From contig NC_018020.1 of assembly GCF_000266885.1 (NCBI RefSeq), forward strand, positions 3,596,001-3,660,000: DNA of 64,000 nt, in the 5' to 3' direction. Of the stretch, positions 1 through 8,492 are shown piece by piece; position 1 is the stretch's first letter, and each line of letters starts with the position of its first letter. A program made the translations under genes and the position numbers. The DNA comes from Turneriella parva DSM 21527 (GTDB lineage: Bacteria > Spirochaetota > Leptospiria > Turneriellales > Turneriellaceae). The notes under the pieces are model-generated. The model saw only the letters and a program-made list of their open reading frames with translations, made no database searches and was not told where the DNA came from.

Positions 1-288
1 GCCTGCTTTAAACATTGCACCTGCGGTACAGCCGCCGGCGACGGGCATGAGCAATCCGAAAAGAAATCCCCCAATCAAGATGCCTATTATAGAACTTGAA
101 AAATGAAGCGGCACATATCCCAGGCGAAGGAAAATTGGGAGTAAGATAATTTGCCCAAGAATCGCAACGAGCAAGATATTAAACTTGCGAAAATCTCCTT
201 TTGCGGCATCAGCGAATCCTGAATTGAGACAAAACTTTCCCTTTGCAGAAGCATATCCAAACAGAAGACCCGGAATCATAAATTCCAT
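1..288 (-). CDS. YeeE/YedE-family sulfur-compound transporter (partial)
   Basis: Ninety-six codons of the N-terminal part are visible; the rest lies beyond the left edge. The product is hydrophobic and begins MEFMIPGLLFGYASAKGKFC, the glycine-rich start and conserved Cys of YeeE/YedE membrane proteins, with a second typical segment PVAGGCTAGAMF. Members of this family import thiosulfate or related sulfur compounds. The ATG at 288-286 follows a GGAGG box and overlaps the end of the methyltransferase gene by 13 bp, so the two are probably co-transcribed. The divergent ArsR-rhodanese gene supports a sulfur-related locus. Confidence 0.75.
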   Translation of the reverse strand, partial: MEFMIPGLLFGYASAKGKFCLNSGFADAAKGDFRKFNILLVAILGQIILLPIFLRLGYVPLHFSSSIIGILIGGFLFGLLMPVAGGCTAGAMFKAG

Positions 289-857
289 TCGACCTCCTTC
301 TTTGCCATGAAACCATAGTGATATGGCGGCAGATCAAAAAATTCTGAGTTTTGAAATTTCCCCGTGTTTAGCCATAAGCGCATTTTCTCCGGCGTTGGTC
401 GTATATCCATCGCGGGGCCGCGCGGTGTTTTATCGTCAAAACGCCAGTGCATCACGGCTAGTAGGCCACCGGGGTTTAGAATGCGCCTTGCTTCATCTAT
501 TAACTTTACCGGTTCTTCAAAATGCAGAATATTGAAGAGGCAGACATAATCAACGCTGGCCGCCGCAATGCCTGTTCCTTGCGCTACAAAATCAATTTGT
601 TTAAGGATAATGTTGTTTACGTTCTGACTTTCGGCCCTTGCCTTTAGCCGATGAATCAGGTCCGTCTCCAATTCCAGCGCATAAAGTTGACCGCTGATTT
701 TCTTTGCAAGGGGAAGAGAAAACGTGCCATAACCCGAACCAAATTCTACAGCATCGACCACACCGGTCAGGGGGCCGACTCGTTGCATGGCGGTCTCAAT
801 ATCAAAGAGCGATTCCCAGTATTCTTCATCCGGCATTCCACTATCTCTAACTTTCAT
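276..857 (-). CDS. Class I SAM-dependent methyltransferase
   Basis: A 193-residue Rossmann-fold methyltransferase. The SAM-binding motif I is VEFGSGYGTFSLPLA (residues about 38-52), an acidic motif II follows (ALELE), and NPGGLLAVMHWR gives the typical post-motif strand. The substrate cannot be read from sequence. It is divergent from the ArsR-rhodanese gene across a short AT-rich intergenic region (858-903) and its 3' end overlaps the YeeE/YedE start, so a two-gene operon controlled by the ArsR-type regulator is plausible. Confidence 0.8.
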   Translation of the reverse strand: MKVRDSGMPDEEYWESLFDIETAMQRVGPLTGVVDAVEFGSGYGTFSLPLAKKISGQLYALELETDLIHRLKARAESQNVNNIILKQIDFVAQGTGIAAASVDYVCLFNILHFEEPVKLIDEARRILNPGGLLAVMHWRFDDKTPRGPAMDIRPTPEKMRLWLNTGKFQNSEFFDLPPYHYGFMAKKEVEWNL

Positions 858-903
858 TGGCCAAATCCTTTATATTTTAGTATTCTATGAAATAATAGAA
901 TAT

Positions 904-1569
904 ATGAAAACGGGTGTATCGTCAATTAAAAAAGCCCTTTTTGCCGAGTTCAGCTTGGTAGCAAAGGCGCTTTCAAACCCTATCCGGCTGGAAATGCTGG
1001 ATTATTTGGCGCAAATGGAGTGTTCGGTTGAGTTTCTGGCCCAGAAATGTAATCAGAAAATTGGCAATATTTCCCAACATCTTAAAACAATGTCCCGCGC
1101 AGGGCTTGTCCGTAGCCGTCGCGAGGGAATTTTTATTTACTACGCCCAAACCGAAGTTGCCCAGACTCTAACCGATGCACTCGCAAATACCGCTGTCAAA
1201 TCGTCACCCGCAGCAAGTGAAATTATCCGTTCTTACTTCGATCAAAAAGACACGCTTTCTCGCTACGATGCCGAACAGATTATCACTGCGATCAAGAACC
1301 GTGATATCGTTCTTATCGACGTTAGACCACATGACGAATTTGACGCTGGCCACATTGAAGGCGCACGCTCAATTCCGTTAAAGGAGCTTGAGGCAGAACT
1401 TACGAATTTGCCTAAGGGTTCAGAAATCGTCGCGTATTGCAGGGGGCCATACTGTGTCCTATCCGTCGAAGCAGTCGCCGTACTTGAAAGACACGGCTTC
1501 AAGGCGAGTCGCTTAAGCGAAGGTTTGCCGCAATGGCGGCAAAAAGGGCTGCCCATTCAGGTCGCGTAG
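904..1569 (+). CDS. ArsR-family regulator fused to a rhodanese domain
   Basis: A 221-residue two-domain protein. Residues about 10-95 form an ArsR winged helix (LSNPIRLEMLDYLAQ, then NISQHLKTMSRAGLV as recognition helix). Residues about 115-215 form a rhodanese domain with VLIDVRPHDEFDAGHIEGA and the active-site loop CRGPYC, with catalytic Cys. Such fusions usually sense sulfur or persulfide species and repress neighbouring transport genes. The ATG at 904 is chosen because the ArsR domain starts there; the reading frame is open further upstream but that stretch is unlike the family. Its divergent neighbours are the methyltransferase and YeeE/YedE genes. Confidence 0.85.
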   Translation: MKTGVSSIKKALFAEFSLVAKALSNPIRLEMLDYLAQMECSVEFLAQKCNQKIGNISQHLKTMSRAGLVRSRREGIFIYYAQTEVAQTLTDALANTAVKSSPAASEIIRSYFDQKDTLSRYDAEQIITAIKNRDIVLIDVRPHDEFDAGHIEGARSIPLKELEAELTNLPKGSEIVAYCRGPYCVLSVEAVAVLERHGFKASRLSEGLPQWRQKGLPIQVA

Positions 1570-1585
1570 GAACTACGGTATATTC

Positions 1586-1936
1586 ATGAGCTTCATTTTG
1601 TTCAAATATGCGGTAACTGCTGGCTTCATCGTATTGGCGTCAGAAATTGCGAAGCGCAGTGACAAATTCGGCGCATTGATTTTAGCATTGCCCTTAATGA
1701 CGATTCTCACCCTATTTTGGCTTTCTGCCGAAAATCAATCCGAAGAAAAAATTGCGAACCATGCCTACTATACATTCTGGTATGTAATTCCTACGCTTCC
1801 GCTGTTTTTACTATTTCCGATACTGCTTCGCAGCTTCGGATTTAGTCTAGCCATGGTGCTATTCACAATCGGCACCGTGTTGAGCTTTGTTATCTGTTCG
1901 ATGATTTTTAGAAAGTTTGGCATTGATTTGTATTAA
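1586..1936 (+). CDS. DUF3147-family membrane protein
   Basis: A 116-residue, very hydrophobic protein with four predicted membrane segments and the motif ASEIAKRSDKFGALILALP near the N-terminus, which matches small DUF3147 inner-membrane proteins. Function is not known. It lies 16 bp after the ArsR-rhodanese stop and 20 bp before the AraC gene, so the three are probably one transcript. Confidence 0.65.
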   Translation: MSFILFKYAVTAGFIVLASEIAKRSDKFGALILALPLMTILTLFWLSAENQSEEKIANHAYYTFWYVIPTLPLFLLFPILLRSFGFSLAMVLFTIGTVLSFVICSMIFRKFGIDLY

Positions 1937-1956
1937 GAAACCGATAACCCTGATAT

Positions 1957-3021
1957 ATGCACGATATTTCATTTTTTTTAAAAATCGCAGCGATAGCCAT
2001 TCTGCTTTTTTCATCTTCAACACTTTTCATCGCAGGCCGTTTTTCGGCACGTGCTCTTGCGTCCGGCTTATTTACTCTGTCAATCGCTGGTTATTTAGGT
2101 TGTCAAATTTTCCACGGTTCAAGCGTTTCCGAATGGTTTCTTTGGTTTGTCCACTTGGGCTGTTTCGTCGCACCCCTGACGTTCTACCTATTGACCGAAT
2201 CTCTCTTCGAAGACAAATTTCGCTTTCGCTGGCATCATCTCGCTCTATTCGTTTTCATAGAAGCTGTGAATTTTTATCTTATCATTTATCTCAGGGTTTA
2301 CGCAGCTGATGGCCACTTACAATACGGTGATTTCTTGACATTGCTTCGTGCCCTACCACAGACTGTTTCACTTGTATTTATTCTAGTCGCGCTCGGCAAA
2401 ACTCTCCTGAAGAGAAAGGCAGACCTGATAGAATCGCGGCGAAATTTTAGGATCAAATTTATAGCGATTACGAGTGCATATATGCTGCTTGTCCTCATTT
2501 CCGAATTGGCTTATCAAGGCCAGCATGCGCCCCCAATGCTTGATCTGCTACACTCGGCGGGCATTCTTGCGACAGTTTGGTATTTTGCTTCAAAAATGTT
2601 TACGGTTCGCAGCGGTACCCTGGGCGAAGTTAACACCATCGTGACGAAAAGCACGGCTATCCCGGAACGCGAGACGGTCAACCAAGAGCTTTTGTCAAAA
2701 TTGGAAAAAGCAATGGATACCGGCAAAATCTATACGCAAGAAAGCCTATCGATTCGCGAGTTGGCTAAATTTCTCGAAACTCAGGAATACATCCTGCGAC
2801 GACTTATCAATGCTGGTTTGGGGTATCGCAATTTTAACGACTACCTGAACGAGCTCAGAATCACGGCAGCTGCCCGCATTCTGGCAGATAAGGAACAGGC
2901 TTCAACCCCCATTATCCGCATAGCTATGGATTTGGGATTTGGCTCGCTTGCTCCCTTCAATAAGGCTTTTAGAGAACGGAAAGGCATGACGCCAACGGAA
3001 TTTCGCAAGAAATCCGCCTAA
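1957..3021 (+). CDS. AraC-family regulator with N-terminal membrane domain
   Basis: A 354-residue protein. The first about 210 residues contain six to seven hydrophobic segments; the C-terminal about 100 residues are an AraC DNA-binding domain with two helix-turn-helix motifs (SIRELAKFLETQEYILRRLI and IIRIAMDLGFGSLAPFNKAF) ending MTPTEFRKK. This membrane-AraC layout is common in Leptospira and relatives. It probably senses a membrane or extracellular signal. The hydroxylase operon starts 139 bp downstream and is a possible target. Confidence 0.85.
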   Translation: MHDISFFLKIAAIAILLFSSSTLFIAGRFSARALASGLFTLSIAGYLGCQIFHGSSVSEWFLWFVHLGCFVAPLTFYLLTESLFEDKFRFRWHHLALFVFIEAVNFYLIIYLRVYAADGHLQYGDFLTLLRALPQTVSLVFILVALGKTLLKRKADLIESRRNFRIKFIAITSAYMLLVLISELAYQGQHAPPMLDLLHSAGILATVWYFASKMFTVRSGTLGEVNTIVTKSTAIPERETVNQELLSKLEKAMDTGKIYTQESLSIRELAKFLETQEYILRRLINAGLGYRNFNDYLNELRITAAARILADKEQASTPIIRIAMDLGFGSLAPFNKAFRERKGMTPTEFRKKSA

Positions 3022-3160
3022 AACACGATTTTTTCCTGATTGATTTTGAAATCAATCAGTTGATTCTGCAATGGAGTAGATTTTCACTTTTTTTCGGGTT
3101 AAAACCTCCCTGACGCCAGCCGCTGAAACGGCATTCCAAACGGCGTTATTGGGAGGATTT

Positions 3161-3931
3161 ATGAACGAAAATTCGAGCTTAACGGAGATCTGGCTGGCGA
3201 TTCTTGCTATCGATCTCTTTCGATACCTGATCCCGGCGGCGGCCATCTTTAGCCTTGTTTGGCTGGGGCGGAAAGTATTACAGAAGTATCGTATTCAGGC
3301 GACGCCTTGGCGGGCGACTCAGCATATCCGGGAAATTGCATTTTCACTGAGCACAGCAGTCATCTTCTCGATCATCGGGACGGCGCTGTTCTTTGCCATC
3401 ACGGGCGGGTACACGAAAATCTATACGGATCGCGAGCAGTATGGCGCTATCTATTATTATGCGAGCTTTTTTCTGCTGATGGTACTGCATGATACCTATT
3501 TCTACTGGTCTCATCGCCTGATGCACGCCAAGCCCTTGTATAAACTCTTCCACAAGGTTCACCACTATTCGCGGCAACCTTCACCGTGGGCCGCCTATGC
3601 CTTCGCACCACCTGAAGCGGTAGTGCAGGCTTCCTTCTATCTCATCATGGTTTTCACGGTTCCGTTTCATCCCGCGATTCTCTTTGCTTATCTCATCTTC
3701 ATGATCGTCAGAAACATCTGGGGGCACATGGGCTATGAACTTTTTCCCCGTTGGTTTGTGAAAAGCCGATTCACATTCTGGAGTACCGCGACGACACACC
3801 ATGATCTGCATCACGAGACATTTAACTATAACTATGCGCTGTATTTTACGTGGTGGGATCACTGGATGAGAACAGAACATCCGGAATATGCGGAAAGGTT
3901 TCGCCAGAACGCTATCGGAGCGTCAAAATGA
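3161..3931 (+). CDS. Fatty acid hydroxylase / sterol desaturase family protein (1)
   Basis: A 256-residue membrane di-iron protein. Histidine clusters HDTYFYWSHRLMH, HKVHHYS and THHDLHH are the three metal-binding motifs of the sterol desaturase/fatty acid hydroxylase superfamily, set among four or five membrane segments. The lipid substrate is unknown. The start at 3161 follows a GGAGG box; an in-frame TTG at 3149 is less likely. Its stop overlaps the next start (ATGA), so translation of the pair is coupled. Confidence 0.85.
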   Translation: MNENSSLTEIWLAILAIDLFRYLIPAAAIFSLVWLGRKVLQKYRIQATPWRATQHIREIAFSLSTAVIFSIIGTALFFAITGGYTKIYTDREQYGAIYYYASFFLLMVLHDTYFYWSHRLMHAKPLYKLFHKVHHYSRQPSPWAAYAFAPPEAVVQASFYLIMVFTVPFHPAILFAYLIFMIVRNIWGHMGYELFPRWFVKSRFTFWSTATTHHDLHHETFNYNYALYFTWWDHWMRTEHPEYAERFRQNAIGASK

Positions 3932-4839
3932 AAACGGTGCTTCGGTACGTAGCCTATCCGCTGATCGTCGTTTTGAGTCTCGTCGCATACGTGTATCTGC
4001 GCGAAGTGGGGCTTTCTGCGGGGTTGTCCGTCTTCCTCGCAAGCGTCGTGAACATGGTGCTGATTGGCCTGACGGAGATAGCGATCCCACTCCGCAAAGA
4101 GTGGTCGCTCTTCAAAGATTGGCAATCGCCGAACGACATTCTGCATGCGATTTTTTCGACGGAGTTTGCCGGAAGAATACCGCGATTGATTCTCGCATCT
4201 GCCTCTATCTCGATCACTGCATATCTTTCAGAGAAGAACATCACAGGTCTTTGGCCGACGCACTGGCATATCGCATGGCAGTTTGCTCTCGTTGCCCTTA
4301 TCTCAGAAGTCGTATTTTATTGGCAGCACCGCATGCACCATCGGAGTTTCTTCTGGCGATTCCATGCGCTACACCACAACGCGGAACAAATGCACGTCCT
4401 GAAATCGGGCAGATTGCATGCGGGCGAAATTATGGTGCGTATTCTGGTTCTGAACCTACCGTTTGTCGTTATGGGCTCTCCGGGGGAGTTAGTCTTTGCT
4501 TACGGGATATTTTCGAATACGCTGGGAAACTTAGGGCATGCGAATATTGCCGTAAAACTGCCGCACTTCATGCATTATGTTGTTGTAACGCCGCTGGTCC
4601 ATCATGCCCACCATGCCATCGATCCGGAGTTTCGTAACTCGAACTTCTCGGGAGCTTTCACTTTCATGGACATTATCTTCGGAACATTGCGTCTTCCCCA
4701 GGATAACAGATTGATTCAGCCGGGGATTACCGAAGACTTCTATCCTAAATTTTGGCTATGGCAGCTTTTCGCTCCATTGTTACCAAATTCTTTCTTTAAC
4801 GCAAAACCAACAAAGAGCCTTCAAGGGGAATCAAAATGA
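3928..4839 (+). CDS. Fatty acid hydroxylase / sterol desaturase family protein (2)
   Basis: A 303-residue second member of the same superfamily with YWQHRMHHRS, FHALHHNAEQMH and HHAHHAI as metal-ligand clusters. The sequences are clearly different, so this is a functional pair rather than a recent duplication. It overlaps the upstream gene (ATGA at 3928) and the downstream methyltransferase (ATGA at 4836). The first cluster lies near residue 135 and the protein has a longer N-terminal membrane region than its partner. Confidence 0.85.
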   Translation: MKTVLRYVAYPLIVVLSLVAYVYLREVGLSAGLSVFLASVVNMVLIGLTEIAIPLRKEWSLFKDWQSPNDILHAIFSTEFAGRIPRLILASASISITAYLSEKNITGLWPTHWHIAWQFALVALISEVVFYWQHRMHHRSFFWRFHALHHNAEQMHVLKSGRLHAGEIMVRILVLNLPFVVMGSPGELVFAYGIFSNTLGNLGHANIAVKLPHFMHYVVVTPLVHHAHHAIDPEFRNSNFSGAFTFMDIIFGTLRLPQDNRLIQPGITEDFYPKFWLWQLFAPLLPNSFFNAKPTKSLQGESK

Positions 4840-5459
4840 AAATCAGAATACTCATATGCGCAACTATGCTTCTTTTAATCTCGTGCGCAAATTTCTCAAA
4901 ACTACAGTATTCGCGCATCTATAAGCGCGATGGTTGGCAGTGGCGCGACCGGGTTATCGAATCCCTTAACTTAAAGAAAGATGATAAGGTGCTGGAATTA
5001 GGCCCAGGCAGTGGCTACTTCACTTTCGCTTTGGCAGAGAAAGTAGCACCTTCAGGTCAGGTGTTTGCGCTGGACGTCGATGAGAAAGCCATCGCCAAGA
5101 TTCAAGGGCGAGTTGCGGAAGAGAAGATTCCAAACCTGCATGCGTCAGTTTATGACGGTTCGCTGATCGACCTTAAGGGTCAAAAAGTGAATGTAATCTT
5201 CTCGGTAAATGTTTACCACCATTTGCCTGAGCAGATAAAGTATTTTGAGAAATTAAAATCCCATCTTGCTCCCGGCGGGCGTATTGCAGTAATCGACCAC
5301 CATCTGGAAATGGGCATGGTGCTGCGCATCTTTGTTTCAAAAGATCATCAAACACCACCGGAGACCATTCGGAATGAAATGGATGCGGCGGGGTACAAGA
5401 TCGTGCAAACCGAGGATTACCTACCGTTGCAGAGCTTCATGGTATTTGAGGCTAAATGA
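4836..5459 (+). CDS. Class I methyltransferase with lipoprotein-type signal
   Basis: A 207-residue protein. The N-terminus MKIRILICATMLLLISCANF is a signal peptide with a lipobox ending in Cys about residue 17, unusual for a methyltransferase. The SAM motif VLELGPGSGYFTFALAEK and APGGRIAVIDHH place it in the class I family. It overlaps the desaturase gene by the ATGA junction, so a role in modifying the same lipid is likely, though the substrate is unknown. If the signal is real the enzyme faces the periplasm, where SAM supply would be puzzling. Confidence 0.75.
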   Translation: MKIRILICATMLLLISCANFSKLQYSRIYKRDGWQWRDRVIESLNLKKDDKVLELGPGSGYFTFALAEKVAPSGQVFALDVDEKAIAKIQGRVAEEKIPNLHASVYDGSLIDLKGQKVNVIFSVNVYHHLPEQIKYFEKLKSHLAPGGRIAVIDHHLEMGMVLRIFVSKDHQTPPETIRNEMDAAGYKIVQTEDYLPLQSFMVFEAK

Positions 5460-5603
5460 CCCGTGTCCTGCCGGGCATCATTGGCCCAAATAGCCTTTCT
5501 ATCCTTTCGCCCAAAACCGATCATTTTTTTGCCCAAGACCCGGAGATTGATAAAAACACATTGGCGTTGGTTGTGACAATCTTGGAGAGGATAAACAGAT
5601 AAT

Positions 5604-6647
5604 ATGCTCAAACGTAACGCAATTCTTGCAGCAAAACTCACGGTCATAGCTTCCTTGTTTGCTACGAGTATCAGTTCGTGGCAAAACTACAGCGCCAACG
5701 GCTATGTCGGTTGGCACAGTTTTGCTAACGGTTTGGTAGATGGTTTTTTCATCGTGGGCTTTCTTAGCACTTACAAGCTCATTATTTCAGATGTTTTACT
5801 GCGGCGATTCTTCTCAAGATTGAGCTTTGTACGAACCCTCATACTGAACTCTATCGCCTATAGTTTTCTCATCCTGTTTGGCCGAGCCCTCGGACGTTTT
5901 ATTATGGAGTACGAGCATTTTGTCTTGTTGCCGACAGGAACAGATATCGCCCGCCAGCATTTTTATCAGGCCCTCGGCGCTGCCCTAATTTTCTCGCTAC
6001 TGCTAAATTTCCTTCTACAAAACAGTCGGCTCTTGGGGCCTCGCGTCATGGCAAATTTCATCACCGGCCGCTACCATCACCCGATATATGAGAAGCGTAT
6101 CGTCCTGTTCATGGATTTGAAATCCTCAACGACGCTGACAGAGAAGCTCGGTGACCAGAGATATTTGGACTTTATGTCGGAAACATTTTCAGACCTGACG
6201 GAGGCGATTATTGCTACTGATGCAGAAATCTATAAATATGTCGGCGATGAAATTATCCTGAGTTGGCCTGTCCCTCGCGGCCTGCGCGAGGGTAACTGCT
6301 TAAAACTACCGCTGCTGATTCAGAAATTTTTCGAGGAGCACTCGGAGCATTACAAAAAGCGCTACGGTCATTCACCTGAGTTTCGTACCGGCATCCACAT
6401 GGGCGAGTTGGTTATCGGTGAAGTTGGCGTCTTAAAACGCGAGATTGCACTCATCGGTGACGTCATGAATACGGCGGCACGCATCGCCGCATACACCCGC
6501 GAATGCGGCCAGAATCTCCTGATTTCAGGCGAGTTGAAAGATGCTTTGGAAAAACAAAGGGAATACCAATTCTCACCCCTTGGTCCAGTCGTACTGCGGG
6601 GCAAAGCAGACGGCATCGAGCTTTTTTCAATAGCCAGAAGCAGCTGA
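5604..6647 (+). CDS. Membrane-anchored class III adenylate/guanylate cyclase
   Basis: A 347-residue protein. The N-terminal half carries about four membrane segments; the C-terminal half is a class III cyclase catalytic domain beginning RIVLFMDLKSSTTLTEKLGD, with the metal-binding Asp in FMDLKSSTTL and the second in KYVGDEIILSW, then GIHMGELVIGEVG and GDVMNTAARI. It would make a cyclic nucleotide in response to a membrane-sensed cue. It is the last ordinary chromosomal gene before the cassette array and is followed by a strong hairpin. Confidence 0.85.
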   Translation: MLKRNAILAAKLTVIASLFATSISSWQNYSANGYVGWHSFANGLVDGFFIVGFLSTYKLIISDVLLRRFFSRLSFVRTLILNSIAYSFLILFGRALGRFIMEYEHFVLLPTGTDIARQHFYQALGAALIFSLLLNFLLQNSRLLGPRVMANFITGRYHHPIYEKRIVLFMDLKSSTTLTEKLGDQRYLDFMSETFSDLTEAIIATDAEIYKYVGDEIILSWPVPRGLREGNCLKLPLLIQKFFEEHSEHYKKRYGHSPEFRTGIHMGELVIGEVGVLKREIALIGDVMNTAARIAAYTRECGQNLLISGELKDALEKQREYQFSPLGPVVLRGKADGIELFSIARSS

Positions 6648-6685
6648 GACTACAATATCGTCGAAATCCACTTTACTTGGTTAAC

Positions 6686-6712
6686 TTTTGGCAAACCTCG
6701 TGTTTGCCAAAA
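6686..6712 (+). terminator. Terminator-like hairpin after the cyclase gene
   Basis: An 11-bp perfect inverted repeat (TTTTGGCAAAC / GTTTGCCAAAA) with a 5-base loop lies 39 bp after the cyclase stop codon. The flanking T and A runs would allow termination from either side. Confidence 0.6.
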
Positions 6713-6732
6713 TACTATACAGACCGAACTTC

Positions 6733-6928
6733 GCCTAACAAACTTTACACGCTGCGCTCTCTGCGGTGCCGTGGCTCCTCGCGTGCTCGGGTCTGCGCGG
6801 CAAAGATCGCGCCCGGCAGGGCAAGAATGATGTGCATTTTGCCTGCCGTGCGCGAGCCGCTCCGACCACAAAATGGCTTGCGGCGAAGACGCCTCCAGCC
6901 ATTTCGTCGTGTAAATTCCGCGTTGTCT
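6733..6928 (+). other. attC1
   Basis: R'' GCCTAAC (6733-6739), R' GTTGTCT (6922-6928), 196 bp. No GTTAGGC-type cassette start is found to its left, so the cassette it closed has lost its 5' end. Confidence 0.88.
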
Positions 6929-6962
6929 GAAATGGGCGAAAGACTTTCTCCGAAAAGAGCTC

Positions 6963-6974
6963 GCCATCCATGGC
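6963..6974 (+). repeat. NTCCNT-loop hairpin, start side of C1
   Basis: 3-bp stem GCC/GGC, loop ATCCAT. The weakest member of the family, accepted because of its position. Confidence 0.4.
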
Positions 6975-7065
6975 TCGCCAAGACTGTGCAATGCTTTACA
7001 TGCCAAATGCATAACAATATTCTTGAAGCCGTAAGAATCGTTAGTATCTATCCCAGAGCTAGGTA

Positions 7066-7422
7066 ATGCCAGAAACCGCCAGAAACCAAATAATTCAGGT
7101 CTTAACAGAATGGACTGAAGCAAAGCTGACGGAGAACGATGTTTGGCGCTGGGCATCAGCCCGATGTTTGCCAGGGGAAGACAGCTACGAGGGCTGGCTG
7201 GCCGGTGATCGCATATCTCATGAAGTCATGCTGCATTTAAATAGCCTAGATATGTATCTTGTAGTCAGAGACGACATTCCCATATATTTACAATTTTTGA
7301 AGCGAGATGATTCTGATTTCGAATCCGCCTATAGAGATTGGCAGGAAAGTCTCCGCGAAGCCAATACTCAGGAGCGGAGAAGACAGCTCAAGAAAAATCC
7401 AATATATGCACCTTTCTGTTAA
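7066..7422 (+). CDS. Hypothetical protein, cassette C1
   Basis: 118 residues, soluble, acidic, Trp-rich start (WTEAKLTENDVWRWASARCL). No family recognised. It is the only gene of C1 (6923-7687), with about 140 bp between the cassette start and ATG. The same gene, with the same length and reading, occurs in C51 at 55467-55823. Confidence 0.65.
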   Translation: MPETARNQIIQVLTEWTEAKLTENDVWRWASARCLPGEDSYEGWLAGDRISHEVMLHLNSLDMYLVVRDDIPIYLQFLKRDDSDFESAYRDWQESLREANTQERRRQLKKNPIYAPFC

Positions 7423-7430
7423 TCTAACTC

Positions 7431-7442
7431 GACATCCATGTC
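7431..7442 (+). repeat. NTCCNT-loop hairpin, end side of C1
   Basis: 3-bp stem GAC/GTC, loop ATCCAT, 29 bases before R''. Confidence 0.4.
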
Positions 7443-7470
7443 TCGTTATCTCATCCCAATCGCCCACTTC

Positions 7471-7693
7471 AGACAACAAGATTTACGAGCTGCGCTCCCT
7501 GCGGTGCCGTAGCTCCTCGGGTGCTCGGCCTCACCCACAAAGAAGCGTTGACGCCGCACGCACGTGACGTGCATTCGGTGCGGCGCAACGCTGTGGGTTC
7601 GGCAAATTGATGACGCTTAGTATGCGGCTTTCCTAATAAGCCTGCTTTTATTGTGCGGCGCGTCATCAGCTTCTCGTAAATCCAACGTTGTCT
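7471..7693 (+). other. attC2
   Basis: R'' AGACAAC (7471), R' GTTGTCT (7687), 223 bp; closes C1. Confidence 0.93.
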
Positions 7694-7717
7694 GAAATGT
7701 CATGCCCATGGTTATCT

Positions 7718-7733
7718 CCGCCATCCATGGCGG
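7718..7733 (+). repeat. NTCCNT-loop hairpin, start side of C2
   Basis: 5-bp stem CCGCC/GGCGG, loop ATCCAT. Confidence 0.6.
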
Positions 7734-7788
7734 GTTAGCACCTTTTGGGAAGTGATTTACAAACCAATATTGGGCTTTAAAAAGTGGA

Positions 7789-8196
7789 ATGAAACCGATC
7801 AAGCTATTCCGATCAATATCGATTTCAGCGGCTTTAATTCTAAGTGCATGCTGGCAAAATACTGCAACCACTATTAATTCTGGCGAATGTCCTGGTGCTT
7901 CAGACTTGGACAAACAGATTCAGGCGATAATCTCTGACAAGACTTGTATCACCGTACAAGATTGTGCGTATAAAGCCTATGGGTATAAACATTGTGGTGG
8001 CCCGAGCAGTTACCTTATTTATTCTAAGAAAAATATAAATGAAACAGAATTGCTGCAAAAAGTTGATGGCTACAATTCGATCATCGAGAAATGCGTCAAA
8101 GATAGTAAAATGAGTGGAACCTGTGATACACCAATGACGCCAAATTTATCTTGCGATAGCGGAACCTGCAAGGATAAAGGGTATTCACCGAACTGA
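7789..8196 (+). CDS. Putative Cys-rich lipoprotein, cassette C2
   Basis: 135 residues. The N-terminus is a lipoprotein signal ending SAALILSAC, giving a mature protein of about 114 residues with eight further cysteines, which suggests disulfides and export. Family not recognised. It is the only gene in C2 and is bounded by hairpins on both sides; the downstream one (8215-8250) is long enough also to act as a terminator. Confidence 0.65.
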   Translation: MKPIKLFRSISISAALILSACWQNTATTINSGECPGASDLDKQIQAIISDKTCITVQDCAYKAYGYKHCGGPSSYLIYSKKNINETELLQKVDGYNSIIEKCVKDSKMSGTCDTPMTPNLSCDSGTCKDKGYSPN

Positions 8197-8214
8197 TCAT
8201 TCATGCCGAGAGGG

Positions 8215-8250
8215 CGCCTCTGACACGCCCTCCTTGCCGTGTCAGAGGCG
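8215..8250 (+). repeat. NTCCNT-loop hairpin, end side of C2
   Basis: 15-position stem with one C:C mismatch next to the top, loop CTCCTT. The longest stem of the family. Confidence 0.75.
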
Positions 8251-8272
8251 TTAACGATGGGCATGACACTTC

Positions 8273-8489
8273 AGACAACAAATTTTACGCGCTGCGCCGC
8301 TGCGGTGCAGTAGCTCCTCGCGTGCTCGGGTCTTCGCGGCAAAGATCGCGGACGACGCGCACACCGGGAGGTGTGTTTTCGCGCGTCGCCGCGAGCCGCT
8401 ACGACCACATTTTTTGACGCAAATCGGCTTTACAAATTGATCAAATGACACAGGCGTCAAAAAACGTCAGCGTAAAATCCACGTTGTCT
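8273..8489 (+). other. attC3
   Basis: R'' AGACAAC, R' GTTGTCT (8483), 217 bp; closes C2. Confidence 0.93.
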
Positions 8490-8492
8490 GAA

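Noticed and set aside
5604-6647. Adenylate cyclase as the first cassette
   Set aside because: No GTTAGGC-type start or arm matching attC1 is found upstream, and its length, context and terminator are those of an ordinary chromosomal gene.
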